Below the pieces are notes generated by a model that did not search any database, was not told where the DNA came from, and saw only the letters and a list, made by a program, of their open reading frames with translations. 64,000 bases of DNA, taken from positions 3,349,501 to 3,413,500 of the forward strand of contig NZ_CP033324.1 of NCBI RefSeq assembly GCF_003710085.1, in the 5' to 3' direction. The DNA comes from Nocardioides pantholopis (GTDB lineage Bacteria; Actinomycetota; Actinomycetes; Propionibacteriales; Nocardioidaceae). The position numbers were made by a program, and so were the translations under genes. Of this stretch, positions 57,025 through 64,000 are shown piece after piece. Each line of letters opens with the position of its first letter. The stretch's first letter is position 1.

Positions 57025-58464
57025 TCACGGCTGCCCCAGCCGCTCGTTGAGCGATCCGGACCGGAAGCCCCGCGGGTCGACGGCGGCCGCGCCGAACCCG
57101 GCGACCCGGACGGCGGCCAGCACCTCGGCCTCGACGTCGGGCGGCAGCGGCAGCAGGGCCACGTCGACCTCGACCGAGGCCCGGTCGCCGAGGTCGCGCA
57201 CCCGCAGGTCGCGCAGGGCCGCGTCCGCGAGCAGGTCCCGCACGGCCTCCTCGGCCCGCTCGACGCGGGCCAGCGCGTGCGGGGTCACCTGGACGCCGTA
57301 CGCGATCCGGGACGACAGGCATGCCGCGGCCGGCTTGTCCCAGGTGGGCAGCCCCCAGCGGCGCGACGCCGCCCGGACCTGCTCCTTGGTCAGCCCGGCG
57401 TCGAGCAGCGGGGTGATCGCGCCGCGCTCGGCGGCGGCGCGGATGCCGGGGCGGAAGCCGGCGACGGCGTCGTCGGCGTTGGTGCCGGTGGCGACGTGGG
57501 CCAGGCCGCGCTCGGCGGCCAGCGGCGTGAGCACGTCGAGCAGCTCGGCCTTGCAGAAGAAGCAGCGCTCGCCGGAGTTGGCGCGGTAGCCCTCGCGCTC
57601 CATCTCCCGGGTCTGCGGCGTGAGCACCTGCACGCCCAGCGACCGCGCGAAGTCCAGGGCCGGGCCGCGCTCGGACTGCGGCAGGGAGTGGGAGTAGCCG
57701 GTCGCGGCGGCGACGTTGCCCGGCCCCAGCGCCCGCACCGCGGCCGCGAGCAGCAGCGCGCTGTCCGCGCCGCCGCTGTAGGCGACCAGGACCGACCCAC
57801 GCCGGCGCAGGTCGGCCTCCAGCGCCGCGAGCCGCGTCGTGAGCAGGTGCTCCGCGAGCCAGTCCGGAAACTGGCCGAGGTCGTCGAGGACGACGTGGGT
57901 GCCGGCGGCGAGGAGCTCCTCGCGGGTGCAGCCGCCACTGAGCACCGAGACGCTGGTGGCGCCGGCCGCCAGGGCGCCCTCGACGTCGTGGACGTGGTCG
58001 CCGACGTAGACGCTCGCCCCCTCGCGCACCAGCGCGTCCGCCTTGCCGACGCCCCACACCCAGCCCTCGAGGACATCCACGTCCAGGTCCAGGTGGTCCA
58101 GGTGCAGCCGCGCGTTCTCGGGGAACTTCCCGGTCACCACGACGGTCCGCCCGCCGTGGCGGCGTACGGCGGCGAGGGCCTCGTGGGCCCCGGGGAGCAC
58201 CGGGACCCCGGCGATGGCGTGATCGGGATAGAGGGCGCGGAACCGGTCGCCTGCGGCGGGGACGACCTCCGGATCCAGGTACGGCGCGAGCAGCGTCTCC
58301 AGCGGGGGGCCGAGCCGGGCGGTCATGTCGGCCACCGGGAAGTCGACACCGAGCTCGGCGCCCAGGGCGCGCAGCACCGCCCCGAAGCCGGGGGCGGTGT
58401 CGATGAGGGTCAGGTCGAGGTCGAACCCGACCACGAGCGGGCCGGGCAGGGACTCGTCTGGCAT
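57025..58464 (-). CDS. Fusion of HAD phosphatase and LarE-type sulfur transferase
   Basis: 479 residues in one frame. Residues 10-205 are a HAD hydrolase: DLDLTLID (14-21), VVVTGK with motif II/III, and YVGDHVHD (153-160). Residues 212-479 are LarE-like: PP-loop SGGADSA (230-236), CFFC (301-304) and AAACLSSR with Cys382 at the likely sulfur-donor position. LarE sacrifices a Cys sulfur, or uses an Fe-S cluster, to make the nickel-pincer cofactor of lactate racemase. No larA, larB or larC lies in the window. What the HAD part does is unknown. ATG start 6 nt after TAGGCT, so probably leaderless. Confidence 0.85.
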   Translation of the reverse strand: MPDESLPGPLVVGFDLDLTLIDTAPGFGAVLRALGAELGVDFPVADMTARLGPPLETLLAPYLDPEVVPAAGDRFRALYPDHAIAGVPVLPGAHEALAAVRRHGGRTVVVTGKFPENARLHLDHLDLDVDVLEGWVWGVGKADALVREGASVYVGDHVHDVEGALAAGATSVSVLSGGCTREELLAAGTHVVLDDLGQFPDWLAEHLLTTRLAALEADLRRRGSVLVAYSGGADSALLLAAAVRALGPGNVAAATGYSHSLPQSERGPALDFARSLGVQVLTPQTREMEREGYRANSGERCFFCKAELLDVLTPLAAERGLAHVATGTNADDAVAGFRPGIRAAAERGAITPLLDAGLTKEQVRAASRRWGLPTWDKPAAACLSSRIAYGVQVTPHALARVERAEEAVRDLLADAALRDLRVRDLGDRASVEVDVALLPLPPDVEAEVLAAVRVAGFGAAAVDPRGFRSGSLNERLGQP

Positions 58465-58470
58465 GGCCGC

Positions 58471-58476
58471 AGCCTA
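58471..58476 (-). promoter_or_regulatory. -10 box of a leaderless promoter for the HAD-LarE gene
   Basis: TAGGCT on the minus strand, 6 nt upstream of the ATG at 58462-58464; no ribosome-binding site. Confidence 0.48.
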
Positions 58477-58528
58477 GTTCGGGGGCCGGCGGCGCCGGTC
58501 GAGGTCCAGCCCGCCGGTGGACGAGCGC

Positions 58529-58557
58529 TTGGCAGCGCAGGGCGGGCCTGTCAGGCT
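58529..58557 (+). promoter_or_regulatory. Promoter of the subtilase gene
   Basis: TTGGCA, 17 nt, CAGGCT, ending about 43 nt before the ATG at 58601. Both boxes and spacing are good for this genome. Confidence 0.5.
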
Positions 58558-58600
58558 GGAACGCCACGGTGTGGGAACAGCGGGACCAGTGAGGTGCGTG

Positions 58601-60769
58601 ATGCGAGCTCGTCGCGGGAGGACGCACGGCGTCCGGCGCCGCGCTGGCGCCTGCGCGCTCGCGGCGGCGACCGGGCTAGCAGGGTTCGCTGCCGTGCTCG
58701 TTCCGGGCACCTCGGCCGCGCGCGCCGCGGAGGACGCGCCGGCCGAGCTCCACCTGGTCACGTTCGGACCCGGCGCCGGCGCCGAGGGCGACCAGACAGC
58801 ACTCGTGACGGCCCGCCGGCGCCTCCTCTCCGTCGCCCGCCAGCAGCGCGCGCTGGACGCCGTCGGGGCCCCGGACCCGGTCTACCGCTGGCACACCGCC
58901 CTGGACGGTGCCGCCGTGGAGCTCACCGATGAGCAGGCCCGGGACCTGCGCACCGATCCGGACGTCGACCTGGTCGAGCCCGACCGGGTGCTGCGCCTGG
59001 CCGGCGCGCCGGCGCCGAGCCCGGTCACGGCCGCCGAGACCGTGCGCACCGACGGCGGCGCCGGCGTCACGATCGGCATGGTCGACTCGGGGCTCGCGCC
59101 GGAGGGCCCGGTCTTCGCCTCGGTCCCCGAGCTCGGGCCGGCGCCGCGGGGGTTCCGCGGCACCTGCGCGGTCGGGGAGGACTGGGAGTCCTCGGACTGC
59201 GGCGAGAAGGTGGTCGGCGCACGCTGGTTCGTCGAGGGGTTCGGCTCCGAGCGGGTCCGCAGCTCGGCGTCGCTGTCCGCGCGCGACGACAGCGGGCACG
59301 GCACGGCGCTCGCCTCGCTGGCCGCCGGCAACGCCCGGGTGAGCGCGCGCGCCGGCCGCGAGGACCTCGGCAGCTTCGCGGGGGTGGCCCCACAGGCCCG
59401 GCTCGCGATCTACAAGGCCTGCTGGTCCGCCCCCGATCCCGAGGACGACGGCTGCGCGGTCGCCGACCTGGTGACCGCCGTGGACCGGGCGGTCGCTGAC
59501 GGCGTGGACGTCCTCAACCTCGCCGTCGCCACCGCGACCGGTCACGACACGCTCCAGCTGGCCCTGCTCGGTGCCGCCGAGGCGGACGTCGTGGTGGTGG
59601 CCGCGGCCGGCAACGACGGCGTCCGGGGCCAGGCCGGCCACCCGGTGCCGTGGGTCACGACGGTCGGGGCCGCGCAGGGCGTGGTCCGGCAGGGCCGGGT
59701 CGTGGTGCGCGGCGGGCCCCGGCTCGACGGCGCGATGGCCTCGGCCCGCCGGGTCCCGGCCGCCCGGGTGGTGCTGGCGTCCACCGTCCCCGCCGCCGGG
59801 GCGGGCGCCCGGCAGGCCCGGGTCTGCGCCCCGGGCAGCCTGGACGCCGGGCGGGTCGCCGGCCGGATCGTCGTGTGCGAGCGCGGTCGGGTCGGCCGCG
59901 TGGACAAGTCCGCCGCCGTCGAGCAGGCCGACGGTGTCGGCATGGTGCTGCTCAACACCCGCCGCCAGCCGGTCGCCGCGGACCTGCACAGCGTCCCGAC
60001 CGTCCACCTGGACGCGGCCGCGGGCCGCACCCTGCAGCGCTGGGTCCGCCGCCACCCGCAGACGAGGGTGACTCTGTCCCCCGACGGCCGCACCCGCAGC
60101 CCCCGCGTGGTGCTGCCCTGGTCCAGCGCCGGCGACCCCGCCGCACCGGTCCTCAAGCCGGACGTCGTCGCCCCCGGCGCCGGGATGCTGGCCGCCGTCC
60201 CCGGGCCTCGAGGCACGACCTCGGCCGCCTGGGACTACGTCCAGGGCACCTCCGCCGCCACGGCGTACACCAGCGGCGCCGCCGCCCTGCTGCTCGACCG
60301 GCACCGGTGGCCCGCCGCGACCGTCCGCTCGGCCCTCGCGACCAGCACCGAGCCGGTCCGCGGCCCGGCGCTGCGCACCGGCGCCGGCCGGGTCGACCCC
60401 GAGACCGCGCTGCGCCCGGCCCTGGCCCACGAGGTCGACCCCGCGGACTACCGCCGCTGGCTGGAGGGCCGGCTGCGCGGGGAGCTGAACACGCCCTCGA
60501 TCCTGCTGCACGACGGCGCCGAGCGCGCCCGACGCACGATCACGAACACCGGGCGCCGGACCCTGTACTTCTCCTCCTCCGCCTCCGGCTTCACGACGTA
60601 CGACGTCACGGTGACGCCGGCGGCCGTCCGGCTCGACCCCGGGGAGTCCGCGACCTACACGGTCCGGGCGACGGGCCCCGCCGGACGCCGGCCCACCGAC
60701 GACGGCACCATCACCTGGCGGGGCGCCAACGGGACCAGCACCCGGGTGCCGGTGCTGCTGACCCGCTGA
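58601..60769 (+). CDS. Secreted S8 subtilase with inserted PA domain
   Basis: 722 residues. Arg-rich signal peptide (cut likely near ARAAEDA, 41-46), a short inhibitor-like propeptide, then the catalytic triad Asp162 (GMVDSGL), His233 (SGHGTALASL) and Ser551 (QGTSAATAY), with the oxyanion Asn338 in AAGND. A PA-type domain of about 120 residues (around 375-500, with VCAPGSLDAGRVAGRIVVCERG) is inserted between Asn and Ser. A C-terminal beta domain follows. An extracellular protease. The usual GTSMA is changed to GTSAA. A better-spaced ATG at 58601 with GAGGT was taken over an earlier in-frame ATG. Confidence 0.9.
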   Translation: MRARRGRTHGVRRRAGACALAAATGLAGFAAVLVPGTSAARAAEDAPAELHLVTFGPGAGAEGDQTALVTARRRLLSVARQQRALDAVGAPDPVYRWHTALDGAAVELTDEQARDLRTDPDVDLVEPDRVLRLAGAPAPSPVTAAETVRTDGGAGVTIGMVDSGLAPEGPVFASVPELGPAPRGFRGTCAVGEDWESSDCGEKVVGARWFVEGFGSERVRSSASLSARDDSGHGTALASLAAGNARVSARAGREDLGSFAGVAPQARLAIYKACWSAPDPEDDGCAVADLVTAVDRAVADGVDVLNLAVATATGHDTLQLALLGAAEADVVVVAAAGNDGVRGQAGHPVPWVTTVGAAQGVVRQGRVVVRGGPRLDGAMASARRVPAARVVLASTVPAAGAGARQARVCAPGSLDAGRVAGRIVVCERGRVGRVDKSAAVEQADGVGMVLLNTRRQPVAADLHSVPTVHLDAAAGRTLQRWVRRHPQTRVTLSPDGRTRSPRVVLPWSSAGDPAAPVLKPDVVAPGAGMLAAVPGPRGTTSAAWDYVQGTSAATAYTSGAAALLLDRHRWPAATVRSALATSTEPVRGPALRTGAGRVDPETALRPALAHEVDPADYRRWLEGRLRGELNTPSILLHDGAERARRTITNTGRRTLYFSSSASGFTTYDVTVTPAAVRLDPGESATYTVRATGPAGRRPTDDGTITWRGANGTSTRVPVLLTR

Positions 60770-60776
60770 GACCCGG

Positions 60777-61808
60777 TCAGGCCTCCCGGGTCACGCTCAT
60801 GCTCCGGTCGCCGAAGCGGACCAGGTCGCCGTCGAGCAGCGTCGTCGGCCGTCCCGGCCCCAGGTCCCGCGGCACCCCGCGGCGGACCAGCACCGAGCCG
60901 TTGGTCGAGCCCCGGTCCATCACCACGAGGGCTCCATCGGGGACCACCTGGAACTGGGCGTGGGTCTTCGACAGCGACATGTCGCTGGAGCGCAGCGGGA
61001 CCAGGTGCCGGGCCTGCTCGCCGGGCCGCGGCTCCGGGCCGCGACCGACCAGGGCCAGACCCTCGACGAGGAACGCCTCCCCGGAGTCGAAGGCGACCCG
61101 CCACCGCGCGCCCGCAGGCGGCGCGGCCGGGGGCGGTCCCACCGGTCGGGGAGCGGCAGGCGGGGGGCCGGGGCGCGGGGCTGCCGCCGGCGCGAGCGGC
61201 GCCGGAGGCCGCACCGGCGTCGTGGTGCCCGGCGCGGGCGGCGGAACCAGCCGCATCGCGGTGAGGTTGACGATCGTGCGCGGGGCCGGCTCGGGTGCGG
61301 CCTCCTCGACGGGGACCGGGCGCACGTCGACCACGGCGGAGCCGGCGAGGTGGTCGTGCCAGCCGCGCCGCTGGCCGGTGCGGTCCATCACCGCGGTCCA
61401 GGCGAGCGTCGCCACGCCCAGCCCGAGGGTGGGCAGGGCCGCGAGGCCGAGCACGAACGTGCGCAGCAGCGCCGGCCCGACGCCCACGGGCTCGGCCGTG
61501 CCGGCCTGCACGACCCGCAGCCCCAGCGCGGCCTTGCCCGGCGAGGTGCCGCCCAGGCCCAGGAGCAGGGCGGAGCCGAGCCCGATCAGCAGCACCAGTG
61601 CCACGGCGAGGGCCACCCCGGCCGCGGGGTGGCCGGGCTCGATCAGCAGCCGGTACGCCGCCCAGGTGCCGGCGGCGGCGAGGCCCCAGCCGACCAGCCG
61701 GTCGAGCACGAACGCGTAGAAGCGCCGGTCCAGCTCGGCCGCGGGCAGGACCTGCCGGCCGGCCTCCGGGCGGCGGTCGGGCAGCGTCCCGGTGCTCGCG
61801 TGGGCCAT
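60777..61808 (-). CDS. RDD-FHA fusion protein
   Basis: 343 residues. The N-terminal half is an RDD membrane domain (three helices; AAELDRRFYAFVLDRLVGWG, GTSPGKAALGLRV). A proline-rich linker (around 185-225) leads to a C-terminal FHA domain with VGRGPEPRPG, LSKTHAQF and DRGSTNGS, the phosphothreonine-binding residues. It would bring phosphorylated partners to the membrane. Same strand and 7 nt from the next FHA gene, in a group with PP2C phosphatase. It converges on the subtilase gene with 7 nt between. Confidence 0.87.
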   Translation of the reverse strand: MAHASTGTLPDRRPEAGRQVLPAAELDRRFYAFVLDRLVGWGLAAAGTWAAYRLLIEPGHPAAGVALAVALVLLIGLGSALLLGLGGTSPGKAALGLRVVQAGTAEPVGVGPALLRTFVLGLAALPTLGLGVATLAWTAVMDRTGQRRGWHDHLAGSAVVDVRPVPVEEAAPEPAPRTIVNLTAMRLVPPPAPGTTTPVRPPAPLAPAAAPRPGPPPAAPRPVGPPPAAPPAGARWRVAFDSGEAFLVEGLALVGRGPEPRPGEQARHLVPLRSSDMSLSKTHAQFQVVPDGALVVMDRGSTNGSVLVRRGVPRDLGPGRPTTLLDGDLVRFGDRSMSVTREA

Positions 61809-61815
61809 CGCTGGG

Positions 61816-63021
61816 TCAGGGGTTGGTGACCTGGATGGTCACCCCGTCACCGAGGTCCACGACCGCGCCGGGGAGCAGCTGGACCGGGATGCCCGGCTGC
61901 AGCGACTCCGGCGGCAGCCCGGGCTGGACCAGCACCGTGCCGTTGGTCGAGCCGAGGTCGGTGACGACCGCGCTGCCGTGGTCGGCCCCCGACCCGGGGC
62001 GGATCTCCAGGTGCGTGGAGGAGATCTCCTGGTGCGGGCTGGGCAGCGTGATCAGGCGCGGCTGCTCGGTCGGGGAGAACCGGCGCGCCTCGGGCGCGCG
62101 ACCCAGCAGCACCACGCGGTCGACCTCGATCACCTCGCCGTTGGAGACGTTCAGCCTCGCCACCGGCCGGGTGATGCTCGGTGCCGGCGGCTGGCCGGGG
62201 ATGCCGGGCTGCTGGCGGGCCGACCCGTCGGGGTCGTAGCCCGGCTGGTGGGTGTGCCCGTCGTGGTCGGGGTCGGCGCCGGCGTCCGGTGTCCACGCCG
62301 GCGGCGGGCCGATCGGAGCGGGCGGTCCCGGCGGCGGCAGGTCGGCGGGCGGCAGCGGGACCACGTCGGTCGGGTGGTCGTCTGCGGGCGCGAAGACCGG
62401 CTCCGGCTCCGGCTCGGCGAGGACATCGGGATCGGTCGCGGGAGCGAGGCCCGGCTCGGGCTCGACCTCGGGCTCGGTCGCGGGAGCGAGGCCCGGCTCG
62501 GGCTCGGGCTCGGGGACGAGCTCGGGAACCGGGGCCGGCTCCGGAGCGGTGCCGACCGGCCCGACCGCGGGCTGGTCCAGCCGACCGGCGCGGACCAGGC
62601 CGGGACCCGCCGGCAGGTCGGGGCCGTCGGGGCCGTCGGGCTGGTCCGCCGGAGCGTCGGCGACCACCGCGATCGCGGTGACGCCGGTGAAGGTGCGGTC
62701 GAGCCAGCTGTTCGCGTCGGACCCGACGAGCTCGGCGCTGTCGTCTCCGGCCGCGACCAGCGCGCGGGCAGGGCCGCGCAGCATGATCCGGGCGGCGCCG
62801 TCGGCGTCGCCGATCAGGGCGAAGGCCGACAACCCGCGCAGGCCGGAGGCGACCAGTGCGTCGAGGACGTCGTCGAAGTCGGCGCCACCGTCGACGAGCT
62901 CCCACAGCGCCGCCACGCGCGATCGCTCCGCCGGCGGCAGGAGGACGGCGACGTCGGCGCCGAGGACGGCGTACCAGTCCCCGGGGCGGTAGGACCGCAG
63001 CTCCGGCTGCTGCTCGTTCAT
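61816..63021 (-). CDS. FHA-domain protein with repetitive acidic/proline linker
   Basis: 401 residues. The N-terminal 150 or so (SYRPGDWYAVLGADVAVLLP, LWELVDGGADFDDVLDAL) form an unknown helical/beta domain. A long Pro/Glu linker includes two near-identical 14-residue repeats (PEPGLAPATEPEVE / PEPGLAPATDPDVL). The FHA domain is at the end: LGRAPEARRFS, ISSTHLEIRPG, TDLGSTNGT. It overlaps the PP2C gene by 4 nt (ATGA), so both are made together; phosphorylated-protein binding is expected, probably with a Ser/Thr kinase encoded elsewhere. Confidence 0.84.
   Translation of the reverse strand: MNEQQPELRSYRPGDWYAVLGADVAVLLPPAERSRVAALWELVDGGADFDDVLDALVASGLRGLSAFALIGDADGAARIMLRGPARALVAAGDDSAELVGSDANSWLDRTFTGVTAIAVVADAPADQPDGPDGPDLPAGPGLVRAGRLDQPAVGPVGTAPEPAPVPELVPEPEPEPGLAPATEPEVEPEPGLAPATDPDVLAEPEPEPVFAPADDHPTDVVPLPPADLPPPGPPAPIGPPPAWTPDAGADPDHDGHTHQPGYDPDGSARQQPGIPGQPPAPSITRPVARLNVSNGEVIEVDRVVLLGRAPEARRFSPTEQPRLITLPSPHQEISSTHLEIRPGSGADHGSAVVTDLGSTNGTVLVQPGLPPESLQPGIPVQLLPGAVVDLGDGVTIQVTNP
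62432..62506 (-). repeat. Direct repeat of 14 codons in the FHA gene linker
   Basis: A 33-nt identical stretch starting TCGGTCGCGGGAGCGAGGCC occurs at 62432-62464 and 62474-62506, offset 42 nt, so the reading frame is kept. Confidence 0.85.
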
Positions 63022-63839
63022 GGGAGTGCTCCCAGCTTCTGTTCCAGGCTCGCGCGCTGACGCGCCGAGTCGTACACGGGATCGTGGACCAATCCCACCA
63101 CATCGACGACCACGGCTGTCGCGTTGTCCTGGCCGCCCGCCGCGACCGCGGCGGCGACCATCTGGTCCGCGGCGTCGCGCGGGTCCGCGGCGGCGGCCGC
63201 GATCCGGCCCAGCTCCTCGTCGTCGATCATGCCGGTGACACCGTCCGAGCAGAGCACCAGCCGCTCGGCGGCGCCCAGGGGCAGCAGGAAGTAGTCGGCG
63301 ACCGGCCGCTCCTGCCCGCCCAGGGCCCGGGTGACGATGTGCCGGGCGGGGTGGCTGGCGGCGTCCTGCGCGGTGATGGTCCCGGCGTCGATCAGCTCCT
63401 GCACGACGCTGTGGTCGACGCTGACCTGCTCCAGACGGCCGTGCGCGAATCGGTACGCGCGGGAGTCGCCGACGTTGGCCAGCAGCCAGCGCGGCTCGCC
63501 CTCGGCCTCCACCAGCAGCGCCACCACCGCTGTCGTGCCGGACTGGAAGTCCGGTAGCCCCGCGGCGCGCTGCTGCGCGGCGTACGCCTCGATCCGGCGC
63601 TGGCAGGCCTCGAGGGTCTCGGCGACGACCTCGGGCCCCCGATCGGGGTCGTAGCCCGCCCCGGCCAGCCGCGCGAACTCCTCGATCACGATCGCGCTGG
63701 CGACGTCGCCGCCGTCGTGGCCGCCCATGCCGTCGGCGACCACGAACACCGGCGGGGCACACAGGAACGCGTCCTCGTTGACCTCGCGGACCAGCCCCAC
63801 GTCGGTGGCCGATCCGTGGTGAAGCTCCACGGCCTTCAC
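63018..63839 (-). CDS. PP2C-family Ser/Thr protein phosphatase
   Basis: 273 residues, GTG start 5 nt after AGGAG; a GTG two codons earlier overlaps that site. Metal-binding motifs VNEDAF, VVADGMGGHDGGDVAS, NVGDSRAYRF, LCSDGVTGMIDD and GGQDNATAVVV are all complete (PPM family, PstP-like catalytic domain without membrane anchor). It removes phosphate from Ser/Thr and probably acts with the FHA proteins after it. Divergent from the helicase-like gene, 33 nt between. Confidence 0.92.
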   Translation of the reverse strand: MKAVELHHGSATDVGLVREVNEDAFLCAPPVFVVADGMGGHDGGDVASAIVIEEFARLAGAGYDPDRGPEVVAETLEACQRRIEAYAAQQRAAGLPDFQSGTTAVVALLVEAEGEPRWLLANVGDSRAYRFAHGRLEQVSVDHSVVQELIDAGTITAQDAASHPARHIVTRALGGQERPVADYFLLPLGAAERLVLCSDGVTGMIDDEELGRIAAAAADPRDAADQMVAAAVAAGGQDNATAVVVDVVGLVHDPVYDSARQRASLEQKLGALP

Positions 63840-63859
63840 CGCCACTCCTGGGGACTCGG

Positions 63860-63865
63860 TAGCGT
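63860..63865 (+). promoter_or_regulatory. -10 box of a leaderless promoter for the last gene
   Basis: TAGCGT lies 7 nt upstream of the ATG at 63873; no ribosome-binding site between. Confidence 0.42.
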
Positions 63866-63872
63866 ACGAGGG

Positions 63873-64000
63873 ATGTCCGGTCCGACTGCGCGCGCGAGCG
63901 GCTCCCGCTCCCTGGCCGACCAGCTGCGTGGCTGGTCGGACGACCGCCTGACCCGGTTGCTGCAGGCCCGTCCCGATCTGGCCACTCCCGCCCCTCATGA
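63873..64000 (+). CDS. N-terminus of a probable helicase-associated (XPB-like) protein, runs off window
   Basis: Only 42 codons are visible: SRSLADQLRGWSDDRLTRLL then ARPDLATPAP. This pattern (a short helix pair followed by RPDL and a proline stretch) is the start I know from actinobacterial 'helicase-associated domain' or XPB-N-type DNA-binding proteins, which often stand beside cold-shock and DUF3027 genes. The assignment rests on these few residues. Probably leaderless. Confidence 0.5.
   Translation, partial: MSGPTARASGSRSLADQLRGWSDDRLTRLLQARPDLATPAPH

Noticed and set aside
58601..63839. Type VII secretion locus (mycosin-like protease plus FHA proteins)
   Set aside because: No EccC ATPase, WXG100 proteins or EccB/EccD membrane proteins are present, and the subtilase lacks a C-terminal membrane anchor.

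Overview
The window is ordinary chromosome from a high-GC actinobacterium, most likely Nocardioides or a close relative in the Nocardioidaceae. The base composition is strongly GC-rich, start codons are often GTG or TTG, many gene pairs overlap by 1 or 4 nt, and several genes look leaderless, with a TANNNT-like -10 box 6 or 7 nt upstream of the start codon. The ribosomal genes are of actinobacterial type: zinc-form S14, a short 191-residue adenylate kinase, and tails on S3 and L17. I saw no prophage, insertion sequence, CRISPR array, tRNA or rRNA.

Left part (1-25.2 kb): accessory catabolism and transport. The order is a PDZ protease fragment, a tandem GNAT acetyltransferase with an ABC-F ATPase, a probable two-subunit acyl-CoA dehydrogenase, a PAP2/Aur1-like membrane enzyme and a secreted FG-GAP repeat protein. 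A TetR-controlled run follows (9.1-15.2 kb): two SDR oxidoreductases, an APH-type kinase, an ACAD11-like dehydrogenase, a classical acyl-CoA dehydrogenase and an HSL-type alpha/beta hydrolase. The kinase/ACAD11 pair suggests handling of 4-hydroxyacyl-CoA substrates. A PucR-type regulator is divergent from a complete five-gene branched-chain-amino-acid-type ABC transporter (livG-livF-livH-livM-livK order). A converging unit pfkB-truA-rsmC and a GntR/DUF2786 pair close this part.

Central part (25.2-49.9 kb): the translation supercluster, all on the minus strand. Read in transcription order it is rpsL-rpsG-fusA-tuf, then trmB, then the S10 and spc operons from rpsJ to rplO. A strong terminator separates these from secY-adk-map, two inserted genes (TerC, LLM oxidoreductase), and infA-rpmJ-rpsM-rpsK-rpsD-rpoA-rplQ. 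The rpsL and rpsJ leaders share a 15-nt element at almost the same distance from the start codon.

Right part (49.9-64 kb): a MarR regulator and its MFS exporter, an NCS2 purine permease, small actinobacterial proteins (DUF2530, a membrane protein, DUF3027), a second MFS protein, a cold-shock-domain protein, an unusual HAD-LarE fusion and a secreted subtilase with a PA domain. It ends with a phospho-signalling group: an RDD-FHA protein, a second FHA protein and a PP2C phosphatase. The first 42 codons of a probable helicase-associated protein run off the end.

Nothing here is a clear new defence or mobile system. The best leads are the shared ribosomal leader element, the kinase/ACAD11 catabolic module, the HAD-LarE fusion, and a MarR operator that overlaps a leaderless promoter.
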